A stretch of 64,000 bases of DNA from Hyaloraphidium curvatum (Eukaryota; Monoblepharomycota; Hyaloraphidiomycetes; Hyaloraphidiales; Hyaloraphidiaceae), in contig JAIVFI010000022.1 in NCBI GenBank assembly GCA_025558095.1, positions 434,001 to 498,000 of the forward strand. Direction: 5' to 3'. This document shows, piece after piece, positions 32,008 to 41,611 of the stretch (position 1 is the stretch's first letter; the number at the start of each line of letters is the position of its first letter). The notes under the pieces are model-generated. The model saw only the letters and a list, made by a program, of their open reading frames with translations, searched no databases and was not told where the DNA came from. Made by a program: the position numbers and the translations under genes.

Positions 32008-33105
32008 TCATTCACTCGGCCCCTTCCAAGCGGGCTTCTCCAGCATCTTGCTCACCGCCTTCCGCATGCGAAGCAGCAAACGGTCTTTGATGCCCTCCGC
32101 ATTCGCCTCGTACATCCTGTCGGCATAATCGATCATCTTGCTGCCTGTCCTGAACTTGCGGGCGAACGCGGCGCCGCTGGCTTGCGCCTTGTCCACGAGA
32201 TTCTTCTTGTCCAGCCAGCGCGGGTGCGATTCGTTGAACACGGGGATGTAGAAGCGCAGGCTGTCGCCGGCCACGAATTTCGACAGCCGGCGGCCGGCCG
32301 CCGTCCAGCCCAAAAAATTCTGGAAAAGGGCCTCGTCCGGGACCTTGGTCGAAGCCAGCGTCACGAGCAGCCTTCGCATCTCGCCGCCACGCGCGACCGC
32401 TTCGCAAAACTCCCGCGATAGGATCACCCAGGCCGGCCCGACCTCGTACGGGTACGGCGGCGGGATGGTGTTCCAGTGTTTCGAGTAGAAGATGAGGCCA
32501 TTGTCCGAACCGGCGAGGCCCGAGTCGAATCCGGGCGTTTTCCAATGATGGGAGTTGTTGGAATTCGGCCAGACCTCCACGAAGCTCACGGCGATCGGCC
32601 GGCCCTCGTCGTCGAGGGACGCCGCGTCCAGCGCGTCGCCCAAAGCCTCCTGCGAGACGAGGGGGTAGTCCGAGCCGCTGAGGTTGATGAAATGCGTCCA
32701 AGTGGGCGACCTGTCCAGCAGCAGCTCGATTGCCTCAATGGTGTTGAGGACGATCGTGATTCCCATGTAGGAGATGGCCGTGGGCGGCATGAGCACCACG
32801 TTGTCCGCGTAGGGCGGGCCCGAAACCAGTTCCCGAACGGCGTCGACCCCGGGTGCCCTCGCGGCCTTGGCGTCGACGTGGACGGCGTATGAGCCGTCCG
32901 GCCGGTGAATCGCGCGCAGCAGCCGCGGCACGTTGGCTGCCGTCTCTTCAGACGCCTGGATCAGGTACGCGAACGGTCCCGCCCGCGTGACCGGCCCCGT
33001 CCGCCCGCGCGGGCGCTTGCGAAGCGGGTCTCGCGTCAACAGCAATCCCAGGGCGGCGCACGCGACAAGCGCCCAGGTCAGCACCCGCCGCCGTCGCCAC
33101 ATCAT
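32008..33105 (-). CDS. GT14 family glycosyltransferase (core-2/I-branching or xylosyltransferase type)
   Basis: Type II membrane protein, probably Golgi. A short basic N-terminus (MMWRRRR) precedes one TM segment (VLTWALVACAALGLLL). The lumenal domain shows GT14 hallmarks: FAYLIQASEETAANVPRLL, YAVHVDAK, THFINLSGSDYPL (the SGSDYPL block is highly characteristic), VGPAWVILSREFCEA, and VPDEALFQNFL with the probable catalytic acidic residue. Length 365 residues, a normal single catalytic domain. The gene has no intron. In fungi such enzymes are of unknown acceptor specificity; beta-N-acetylglucosaminyl or xylosyl transfer are the family's known activities. Confidence 0.88.
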   Translation of the reverse strand: MMWRRRRVLTWALVACAALGLLLTRDPLRKRPRGRTGPVTRAGPFAYLIQASEETAANVPRLLRAIHRPDGSYAVHVDAKAARAPGVDAVRELVSGPPYADNVVLMPPTAISYMGITIVLNTIEAIELLLDRSPTWTHFINLSGSDYPLVSQEALGDALDAASLDDEGRPIAVSFVEVWPNSNNSHHWKTPGFDSGLAGSDNGLIFYSKHWNTIPPPYPYEVGPAWVILSREFCEAVARGGEMRRLLVTLASTKVPDEALFQNFLGWTAAGRRLSKFVAGDSLRFYIPVFNESHPRWLDKKNLVDKAQASGAAFARKFRTGSKMIDYADRMYEANAEGIKDRLLLRMRKAVSKMLEKPAWKGPSE

Positions 33106-33284
33106 CGTGCGGCAGTTTGCACGGTGGCGGCGGCGGTGGGGCGGCCGTTTCGGTCACAACGAGTAGAGGTTGCAATCAGGGACGATGACCCTCGGACGCT
33201 CCACGAGGAACCCCGCCCGCCCAATCAATACGATTGCGAAAGAGGCAGGTCTATTCCAACAACGATGCTTCGAGCAAAGTCCAA

Positions 33285-34576
33285 CTACTGCCGAAGGTCG
33301 CGGGTGCCCACTTTCGTATCGTTCCCCCGTCTGGGCAAAGTCTGGTTGCCATCCTTTCTCAACTTGTCCTTCCGTGCCTGCTCGTACGGATCGCGGAACG
33401 TTCCGATGATCTTGTCCCAGAAGCCAAACATGATGCCTGGAACATGAGGCAGGGGTGGAAGGAGACGCCGAAGGTGAGCGGCCTGCGCTCCCGACGTGCC
33501 CATGCCGCTTGCAATCCTTACCGTAGTTGTGATTCGGGAAGCGATGGTGCATGGTGTGGGTGATGCCGTCCTGTGGCGAGGATGCCGATGAGAACGTGCA
33601 CGGGCGCGACCCAGTACTCGACACGGGGGACCCCGAACTCGACCCACATTGAAGAAGGCGTTCAGGTACGGCAGTTCGACCTCGCAGTGCGCCACATAGA
33701 CATGCACCATCAGCACGTTCATGACTGCGCAGAAATTGAGGTACCCGAGCTGGATGTACTGGCTGTAGACGGTGATGAAGGCTCTGCACACTAGGAGGTC
33801 AATCCCGGCCGTTTCCGAACTCCGAAGCAAGGAATCGGCACGCACATGTAGAAAATGATCTCGAACGGCTCCGCGTGCAGCCCGAAGAGGGGGTGGTCCA
33901 GGTAGCTCTTTATCTGGTGATGGGTCGCGTGGATCCACTGCCACCGCTTGGGCACCTTGTGGAAGGCCCAGTGGATCCCGGTGTTCCAAGCGTCCATCAC
34001 GATGAGGAAGTGCAGCACCTTGCGCACGGGGTCGGGGAATCAGGCTTCGGGTCCGGGCGCGGCGCCAACGTGGCCCGCACCTTCACCACGCTGAACTCCC
34101 GCACCAGCTCGGCCACCGTCACCCCGTCCGGGTACGCGTAGTAGCCGTAGATGCCTCCCGCCAGGGTCCCCATGGTCGTGGTGGACACGACGTACAAATC
34201 GCCGAGCCAGTCCTTCAGGTCGTGCGCGGTCAACGCCAGGTTTAGGCGGCCGCGCCGGAGCTCCCCCACCTTCGTGTACTGCACGGAGTTGGCAAACAGG
34301 GACCTGTTCCGCACGTCGCCGGAGCGCCCGCGCTGCCACTGCTGGAGCAAGATGACCAAGTACCTGGGCGGCGGCGGCCCGTTAGGCTTCTGGAGCGGCG
34401 GCGGCGGCTGCGAGACGCCCGCACCCCAGGCTGAAGAAGATGTTGAAGAACGTCAGGCCCGTCGCCAGGCCCATCGCGAGGGAGGAGAAGCGGACCGAGG
34501 CCCAATCGGGTTCGGGCCCGTTCATGACGAGCGCCCCCGTGGCCGCGCTCCATGCCCGGGAGAGCGGACCGTCCAT
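33285..34576 (-). CDS. Fatty acid hydroxylase superfamily protein (sterol desaturase/hydroxylase type)
   Basis: Di-iron membrane oxygenase of the ER. The eight-His pattern is present in pieces: HWAFHK (HX3H), HATHHQIKSYLDHP (HX2HH), AHCEVELPYLN, and HTMHHRFPNHNYG (HX2HH). The N-terminal exons give LAMGLATGLTFFNIFFSLG and STTTMGTLAGGIYGYYAYP as membrane segments. The C-terminus is FGFWDKIIGTFRDPYEQ, typical of the superfamily. Four to six introns lie between 33430 and 34460, so the exon list is approximate. Substrate could be a sterol (C-4, C-5 or C-25 oxidation) or a sphingoid/fatty chain; the sequence does not decide. Confidence 0.8.
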
Positions 34577-34995
34577 GGTCGCGGTGTCTGCGGAAGGCGG
34601 CAGGGCACGGAGAAGCGCGGCCGGGCGTGCTCTGTTTAGGCTCCAACGAGCGTGCGGGAGAATTTACTGTGCTGGCGCAGCAAGGGAGGGTCCTTCAACA
34701 GGAGATCGGGGAAGGCAAATCAGCCGTCCCTCCGGCGCCGTTGCATCGGTAGGAATAAGCAGGAGCATCAGCAGGCTGCAATCGGCGGGCGAAGCTCCGA
34801 TGAACCCGATTGGCCCAACGGCTTTGACCTTGGGAGGGTCCAATGGGCCTCGACCTCCAGCCCACGCCCGCCGTCATCGTCTGCCGCCATCCTAGCTGTG
34901 CACAACAGCGGTGCACGGAACGAGGATCGGCATCCAAATCGACGTAAAGCTTTGCAATTCCATTGATTCGGGCCGCCCCCGGGCGATACGCAGCC
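34577..34995. other. Intergenic region
   Basis: A 419-bp gap between two minus-strand genes. It presumably holds the promoter of the hydroxylase gene and the 3' untranslated region of the following one. No gene or repeat is visible. Confidence 0.4.
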
Positions 34996-36466
34996 TCAAG
35001 GCGCCTTCCCGGGCTCCCCCGCCTTGCCCTCCCGAGGCTTCTCCCCCCCGCCCGCCGGCGGCCCGACGGCCGCCCCCACCCCGTCCTCCCTCCTGCACGA
35101 GCAGCACTCCTCCTCGTTCGGATCCGGCTCCAGCACCACCCCGTCCTCCCGCGCCTCCTCCCTCGGCCCGAGGACCTTGATCCTGCACCCGGCCTCGAAG
35201 AAGACGGCGGGGTTGCGCTGCGCCCAGTCCAGGTTGGGCACCCCGCCTTCCGTTCCCACGGCGCCGATTTCAGAGGCGGGCATGCCGGCGCGCCATCCCG
35301 AGCGCGGTTCCGAGGCGAACACCGAGTCCTCGGGGTTGCCGGCGTGCGAGGCGAGGACCTCACCCCTGGCGGCGAGGAACTTGGCCGCGAGCCGCGGGAA
35401 GCGCGAGGTGGCGACGGTGTGGAGGTTGCAGAAGCTGCGCTGGGGTGGGTAGGTGCCGTCCCCGCGGGGGGGAAGGGGGACGGTGGAGGGGAGGTGGTAG
35501 GCGATGTGGTCGAGGAGCAGGAGGGCCTCTTCCTGGCAACGGGGAATCACGTGAGTGGTCAGAGGGCAACGGGACGTGGAAGCGACCCACGTTGGGCATC
35601 CAACGCGGGTACACGCGCAGGTTCCGCCCCTCGAACCGGCCAGACCACGAGCGCGGGTCGTACGCGCCGTGCAGGGTCACGCCGACGCGGCCGCGGCGCC
35701 CCTTTTCCGCCCGTACCCGGACGATCTCGGCGATGAGGTGCGCGTAGAAGACGGCAAAGTCGCGCGAGCGCTGCGGCGAGTCGAGGAAGAGGTAGTCCGG
35801 CACCGACTTGTTTGCGGCCAGCACGCCCGCGTACGAAGAAAAGGCCGACCCCTCGTGCAGGTGCCACGCCGCCTCTGGCCCGCGCAGCTCGGCGGGCACG
35901 GCCGACAGCGACGCGTTGTGCGCGTCGAACGAGTGCAGCGCGGCGCCGTTGCCGTTTGCGCGCAGCGCGTGCAGGATCCACACGGCCGAGTAGCCGAGGC
36001 CGGGGGCGATCTGCCAGACCACCTTGGGCTTCATGGTCCGCAGCCGCAGGTACGTGAGCTCGAGCTCGACGTCCTGCAGCGGGCAGCGGCCGGCGCCCAG
36101 CGAGCAGAAGAGCCGCGCCTGCCGCCGCACGTAGCGCAGCTCCTCTGCGTGCTGCGCGTACAGCCCGGCGTACAAATCCACGGCGACGTCCATGAAGGGG
36201 CCGTTGACGCCGCCGCCCGCGCGGGTGCCCGGCACGCCCTCGCGCCGCCACGCCGCCCGCTCGTCGGCCTCATACGGCGGCCTGCTGCCGTCCCGCGGCA
36301 CCGCCTCGTCCAGCAGATCGATGCCGGGCGTCGCCTCGCGCGTCGGTGTCCACGGCGCGGCGGCCAGCGGCGTCCACGGCGGGCCCCACGCGGCAAGCAG
36401 GAGGTTGGCCGCCACCGACGCCAGCAGCAGCCGCCGCAGCACCGCCGGCGACGACAGCAGCGACAT
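34996..36466 (-). CDS. Type II membrane protein with Rossmann/methyltransferase-like domain
   Basis: The protein starts MSLLSSPAVLRRLLLASVAA, a signal anchor, so the body is probably lumenal. The core has strand-loop features of a class I methyltransferase: KVVWQIAPGLGYSAVWILH (glycine-rich loop), LHSFDAHNAS (acidic end of strand 2), PDYLFLDSPQRSRDFAVFYA (strand 4), and VGVTLHGAYDPRSW. Two Cys-bearing stretches precede it (LFCSLGAGRCPLQ). One intron of about 47 bp near 35533-35580 joins NVGRFH to EEALLLLDH. The C-terminus has a CCSC cluster and low complexity. I cannot name a family or substrate. The predicted size is about 475 residues. Confidence 0.68.
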
Positions 36467-37610
36467 TGTCGCGGGCTGATCGCCGGCGGCCCCAATAAGA
36501 GGGGCACACTAGAGAGGAGGGAGGCGAGGGAAGTGGGCGCGGCTTCTTTCTGGCACTGGAGCCGCGAACGCCGCGGGCCTGGCGTCCCCGCTGCCCGAAA
36601 TCTCTCGTCGATAGTCGGGGTGATCGAAACCATGACGATCAGGAAGGAGGCATCGATGGAGCTGGGATGACTGCGATCGCCCCGTGAAGTGAAGGCGCGG
36701 TTCCTCGTTTTCGCCGCGCCGCGTGCCTTGAGCAGTCACCTCCTCCACCGCGCGAGCGTTTCAGCCGCCCCGGCGTCGGTCTTGAGCCTCCTTTCACGGC
36801 AGTTCGCACAGCTGAGATTGCCGGTCCGTGCACGATCGAGCGTCGCGGTGAGTCTCGGCTCGCCCGCACGTCACCGACGCCGCCCCGCGTCCCTCCCCGC
36901 GCGCCTCCCTCCCGTGCCTTGCGTCCTCCCGAGTCCGTCCCGCGAAGCTTGTCTACCGCTGCGCTCAGCGTGCGCCCGCGCACGACCCCGCCAGCACCGC
37001 TCCGCTACGGCGAAAGGGATGCGGGTATCCTACAATGGCTCCGGGACTGGAATGGAGCTTTCACGGTCCTTTGGGCGAGGCAGCGGGTTGTCAACGGACC
37101 TTGCATCGCCTTCAGACTCCGACCAGCCGTCTCGGACTCCCCATCAGCTCCTCGCGCCGCGTCAACGCATCCGGGCTGCGTCGTTCGCACGGCCGACCCA
37201 ACATACAGCAGGACCGTTGGCCTTCGACCCTTGGATTGACCGATCTCTCTTCCGTCCTTTCTCCAACGGCGATCGACATCGGATCGGTGTCGGTGGCAAC
37301 GCCCAACAGTCGGCCGAAGATGGCCGGTCGTGGACAACGGCGCCCGTGCGCACGGCAGCGCGGCCATGCCTGCGAAGGCCAATCCGCCCTTCATCCAACG
37401 TTCTTCTGCATCAGTGCATCTGGAGGCACGACTTTGCGCTGAAAGGGACCTTTGGGGAGCTGCGCCTGTGCGGCAGCGGGCCGCTCCGCACTTCCGCAAG
37501 TGGTCCCTTGTTGCGGTCCCTTCGTCGGCCGGTCCCTATACGTCCTCACGAACCCCAGGTCCCTCATTCGCCCCACTCGACTCCGCACCTGCGCCGCCCT
37601 CGCCTCCGCC
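36467..37610. other. Large intergenic region between divergent genes
   Basis: At 1144 bp this is the longest gap in the window, between two divergent genes that both encode products with N-terminal signal sequences. Open frames cross it (for example on the plus strand from 36689), but they start with GTG, have no recognisable domain, and run into the next gene out of frame. I see no RNA gene or clear repeat. It may hold long promoters or an unrecognised short gene. Confidence 0.4.
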
Positions 37611-38989
37611 ATGAAGGCCGCCCTGCTCGCGCTCGCCGCCCTCGCCCTCGCGGCCCCCGCGCACTCGGCGCCCGCCGCCGGCCGCGGTCCGCCGCTCTTC
37701 GCGCCGTCCGGCGGCCCGCCCGCCGGCTCGGGCACGGTGCACCCGTTCGCCGCCCGCGGCCGCTACGTCGTGCTCGCACCTGGCCTGCTCGACAACGCCC
37801 CCGAGCGCGTGCGGCTCAACCTCTTCGACGACGTCGACCTCGAGGCCGTAAAGGACTACGCCAAGGACCCCGAGGACGACGACGACGTCGCCGCCCTGTT
37901 CGGCCGCGTGGACGGGGAGGTCCTCTCGAGCGTCGTGCTGACGACCAGGACGGGCAACGCCGCCGGCACCGTGCGTACGCACGACAAGGTGTATGAGATC
38001 GAGCCTGTGCACGGCGCCGTGCACGTGGTCTGGGAGATCGACCCCGCCAAGTTCCCCGCCGAGGGCCAGCCCCGGCTGTCGCCGTTCCAGCGGCCGCAGG
38101 GCCCGCCCAGCACCCCGCCCGGGCACATGGCCAAGCGCCAGAGCCCCGTGATCGACGTGATGGTGGTCTACACCCCGCAGGCCCGCATCGATGCCGGCGG
38201 TCTCGCGGCCATCCAGGCGGCCATCAGCCTGGCCGTCACCGAATCCAACGACGCCTACGCCTCCTCGGGCGTCGCGCAGCGTCTCCGCCTCGTCTACACC
38301 ATGGAGGCGGCCAACTACGTCTCTGGCGGCTCGGACGCCGACCTGCGCCGCGTGACGGACCCCTCTGACGGCTTCCTCGACGACGTGCCGCTTCTCCGCA
38401 ACGCATACGGCGCCGACGTCGTGAGCTTCTGGAACACGGACTCGGCCATGTGCGGCCTCGGATGGCTCAACACCGACCTGGCCATCTCATCGGCCTACGG
38501 CTACTCGGTCGTCTCCCGGACGTGCGCCACGGGCTACTTTTCCTTCTCCCACGAGGTGCGTCGACTAGCGTGAATCCATGCAGCTTCCCACGGTAAAGCT
38601 GACCATCCACCCCACGGCTGCAGATCGGCCACAACCAGGGCCTTTCGCACGACCGCGCCAACTCGGTCGGCGCCACCCCCGTCGCCCCCTACGCCTACGG
38701 GTACCAGGAGCCCTCTGGCCTCTTCCGCACGGTGATGGCCTACATGTGCCCCTCGGGCGCCTGCCCGCGCATCAAGATGTTCTCCAACCCCCTGGCTAGC
38801 TACAACGGGGCACCCGCCGGGGTCCCGTCGACGCTGTCGACGGCGGCGGACAATGCGCAGGCGATGAACCAGGGGGCGGCAATGGTGGCGGGGTGGCGGC
38901 AGGCCGTGGTGACGCAGGCGCGGACGACGACGCGCAAGCCGGTGGCGACGACCAAGGCCAAGGCCGCGGCGACGACCAGGAGGAAGTAA
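37611..38989 (+). CDS. Secreted zinc metalloprotease with HEIGHNQGLSHDR site (M72/reprolysin-like)
   Basis: Secreted zinc endopeptidase of the metzincin type. The signal peptide is MKAALLALAALALAAPAHSA; a propeptide of about 150 residues ends near GHMAKRQSP, where a Lys-Arg could be the processing site. The catalytic domain begins VIDVMVVYTPQARIDAGG. The zinc site HEIGHNQGLSHDR (HExxHxxGxxHD) is formed across the one intron (38556-38623), so only the spliced form is active. Downstream, FRTVMAYMCPSGAC has the Met-turn, and RIKMFSNP follows, a pattern of peptidyl-Asp (M72-like) enzymes best known from bacteria. The C-terminus is Thr/Lys/Ala-rich. Exons 37611..38555 and 38624..38989 give 436 residues. 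Confidence 0.87.
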
Positions 38990-39069
38990 CATGGGTGCCA
39001 AAGAATCATTAGACCAAGATTGTGGATGCCATGAACCAGCGCCCCGTCCGAACCCGCCGCCTCCCGCCC

Positions 39070-39989
39070 TCAGAGCGACTCGTCCGCGAACGTCCGCTGC
39101 TTGGGCCTCCATTTCCGCGGCAGCAGGTCCCCCCACGTCTCCAGATCCTCCGTCAGCTCGTACGTCCCGTCGTCGCGCCTCGCCAGCACCACGGGCCCGC
39201 AGTGCGGCACGTTGGCCAGGTGCTCGAACTCCTCGAAGCGCATGTGGAAAAAGCGCATGAGGAAGATGCGGAGCATGAGCCCGTGGGTGACGATCACGGC
39301 CACGTCGGGGCGCACGTTGGGCCGTTCGAAGGCGCGGAACATGGTTTCGAAGAATGAAGAGATGCGATCATAGCAGTCTGCGCCGCTTTCGCCGCCGGGC
39401 ACCCTGCGAACGACGTCTGTCAGCATTTAACACCGCAGAGGACCCCAGCCCAGAATTCACCGGTAGAAGAAGTGTCCGAACGCGGCGCGTTCTTCCTGGA
39501 ACGAGGCACGGCGGGTCAGCACGGGATCCCAGGCGGTCGAGGACGCCCCTGATCCACCTTGATCCCGCGGATTTGTTTTGCGTCCTGCAGGTTTCCCCAG
39601 TCCATCTCCCGCAACCTCGGCTCCTCGAACCTGAGCACCTTGTGGTGCCCTCCCTCCCCAAGCGCCTCGAGCACCGCGTCGGCCGTCTGCCTCGTCCTCT
39701 CGTACGGCGAGCACCACAAACAAATCCGCTCCCCGGGCCGCACCCTCGCGCCGACCTCCTCGCCCGCAGCACGCGCCTGGGCGCGGCCGGCGGCCGTCAG
39801 CGGCATCCTGTAGTCCGGAACCTTCTCCATGGCTTCGGGGCTGATATTTCCCTCGCTTTCGCCGTGCCGGAGCAGGATTATTTCCCTCGGGCGGTGGGCA
39901 CGGAGCGTTGCGGAGGACATGACGCGGGATGCGGAGGCGGGAGGGCGCAGGACGCGGGAGAGTTGGGGGACGCCGGGCCTGGGGGGCAT
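39070..39989 (-). CDS. Histidine phosphatase / phosphoglycerate mutase-like protein
   Basis: Histidine acid phosphatase superfamily, dPGM-like branch, substrate unknown. The catalytic RHG motif is IILLRHGESEGN; WCSPYERTRQTADAVLEALG, MDWGNLQD and VIVTHGLMLRIFLMRFF carry the remaining catalytic residues. Three exons: 39989 to about 39569 (ending QIRGIK), a short one coding EERAAFGHFFYR, and about 39408 to 39070 (beginning VPGGESGADCYDRI). The joins restore the block FGHFFYRVPGGESGADCYD seen across fungal and plant relatives. A second ATG lies at 39920, just before SSATLRAHRPREI; the longer start adds an Arg/Pro-rich leader that could target mitochondria. Confidence 0.87.
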
Positions 39990-40064
39990 TGACTTCTCGT
40001 GGGTGCGGCGTGGGTGCGGCTGCGTCTGCCCTTCAACTCCTCCCAGGCAGCTGAACCGTCTCTT

Positions 40065-41289
40065 TCATGCGATCCGTTTCGGTAATGACGATAAAGCAGT
40101 ACATTGAACTAGAAGACCACGATTGTACGTATGCGATGGTGGATCAGCAATAGTTGAGGGTGACAGTTCCCAAACACTAGAGACGACAGACAGGAGTCGT
40201 GAAAGAGCTGGAGGATGAGCGAGGGTGTTGATGGATAGCGAGTGGCGTGCACTACGCGTGCAATCAGTGGGCCAGGAGCTTGCCTGAGGGCGGGGCGAGT
40301 CGCTGTCAGAGCACGTCGGACAAGCGGATGCCAACCAAAGCCCACCGCCGTACGACCAGAACCCGGCCAGACGCTGGATGATGACGGCGTTCTCGGGTTC
40401 GATGACGGTCGACACCCGGATAGGCGGCGAGTAGACGTGAAGGGTGACACAGTCCTGCTCCGCGGGCACCGGTCAGCAACAACAAGCAGGGACAGCAGTG
40501 GGCGACGCACTCCCGCGTCCGCGCTCATGGCGTGCAGCCCCAAGGAGTCGTCGATGTAAGCCGTGTCGCCCGCCCGCAGGTCGGCCCGGCCAATCTCGAC
40601 AATGTCCTCGGACGCGCAGTCGACCACCTTGAGGTTCGCCGGGTCGTTGTTCTCGAGCTCCGACCGGTCCAAGAAGTTGCGGTACAGCGTCTCCGTGAGC
40701 GGGCCCTCGAAGCACGCCACGAAGCACCGGCCGCCGGCGTGGTTGTGGATCCGGGACTTCTGGCGGTCCTTCCAGCAGCTTCGCGGGCCGCGTCAGCGCG
40801 ACCGCCAGGCAAGAAGCAGCACACGGCGGGCAACCAACATGACGATCATCTCAAAGTCCTCGGTGGCGCCGACGAGGTTCCGCGTGTAGTGCTCTTCGCA
40901 CCAGTGCCGGTAGAGCTCGTAGTCGGCCGGCTTTATCGACCCCGCGGCGCGGGCCAGGGCCGCGGTGATCAGCGCCTTCTGCTGGTCGCGGGGCGCCTCG
41001 CGGAAAATGGAGTCGAGCTCGCGGTACAGCGCCGAGAGCACCGCAGGTGGCTTCTGGATGCTGTTTGGCGCGCGCGCCGGGGTCAGCTTGAAAGTCGGGT
41101 GCAGGCATAGGGCCCGGCAAGGCTGCCTGCCGACCTGAACTCCTCGCCGTTGACGACGCACGGCTGGCAGCTTGCCAGCTGGTCGACGATAGCCGGCGAC
41201 CCTTGGTATCTGAAACTCTTCTGCGCGCGGAGCGGCGGCAGCGCGGGGCTGGCCGGCAGCGGCGCGTTGGCTTCGTCGAGGAGCGACAT
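40065..41289 (-). CDS. CDO1: Cysteine dioxygenase (thiol dioxygenase)
   Basis: Non-haem iron enzyme of the cupin fold that oxidises cysteine to cysteine sulfinate. The iron ligands are seen as RIHNHAGGRCF (two His plus the Cys that forms the thioether) and DSLGLHAM (third His); LHVYSPP supplies the crosslinking Tyr. Upstream, EEHYTRNLVGATEDFEMIVML matches the family's first conserved block. Introns separate these: one near 41085-41140, one (about 40772-40837) joining IVML to CWKDRQKS, and one near 40450-40505. The protein has an N-terminal extension of about 60 residues from the ATG at 41289. The C-terminus is uncertain: the frame stays open to 40065, about 120 residues past the expected end, and a further intron may remove part of it. 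Confidence 0.85.
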
Positions 41290-41611
41290 GGCGGCGGCGG
41301 GGCGGATCCGTGTGGGGCCGGCCGGCAGAGATTCGTGGTGCACAGGCCACGGGACCCAGCGCCGCAGCAAACAGTCCGCCCGATCACTTCCGCACGGCGG
41401 CCTTCGATCAGGCGGCAACACGGCCCCGCCAAACTCCGCGTCTCCCACTCGTTTTACGCCAATCGCTTTCCTCTGAAGGCAATCTCGGTCGACGTGCGGA
41501 CACCCAGCCACCTGCGCAGCTTAGGAGGCGGTTTTTCCTTCGAACGCCGATTTCAACGGCCCGTGTCTGCGGAGCCGACGACTCCCGACTCGGTGGCAAA
41601 GCTCGGCAGAC
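41290..41611. promoter_or_regulatory. Shared upstream region of two divergent genes
   Basis: These 322 bp separate the start codons of cysteine dioxygenase (minus) and the acyl-CoA-synthetase-like gene (plus). It must contain both promoters. I see no clear motif by eye. Confidence 0.4.

Noticed and set aside
36689-37996. 435-codon plus-strand frame over the 1.1-kb intergenic gap
   Set aside because: It starts with GTG, lacks any domain, has a Ser/Arg/Pro-rich random look, and overlaps the protease gene in another frame.
40065-40440. Long C-terminal tail of cysteine dioxygenase as a new domain
   Set aside because: The tail has no recognisable features and the family normally ends near LHVYSPP plus some 40 residues; an unseen intron or read-through of the 3' end is more likely.
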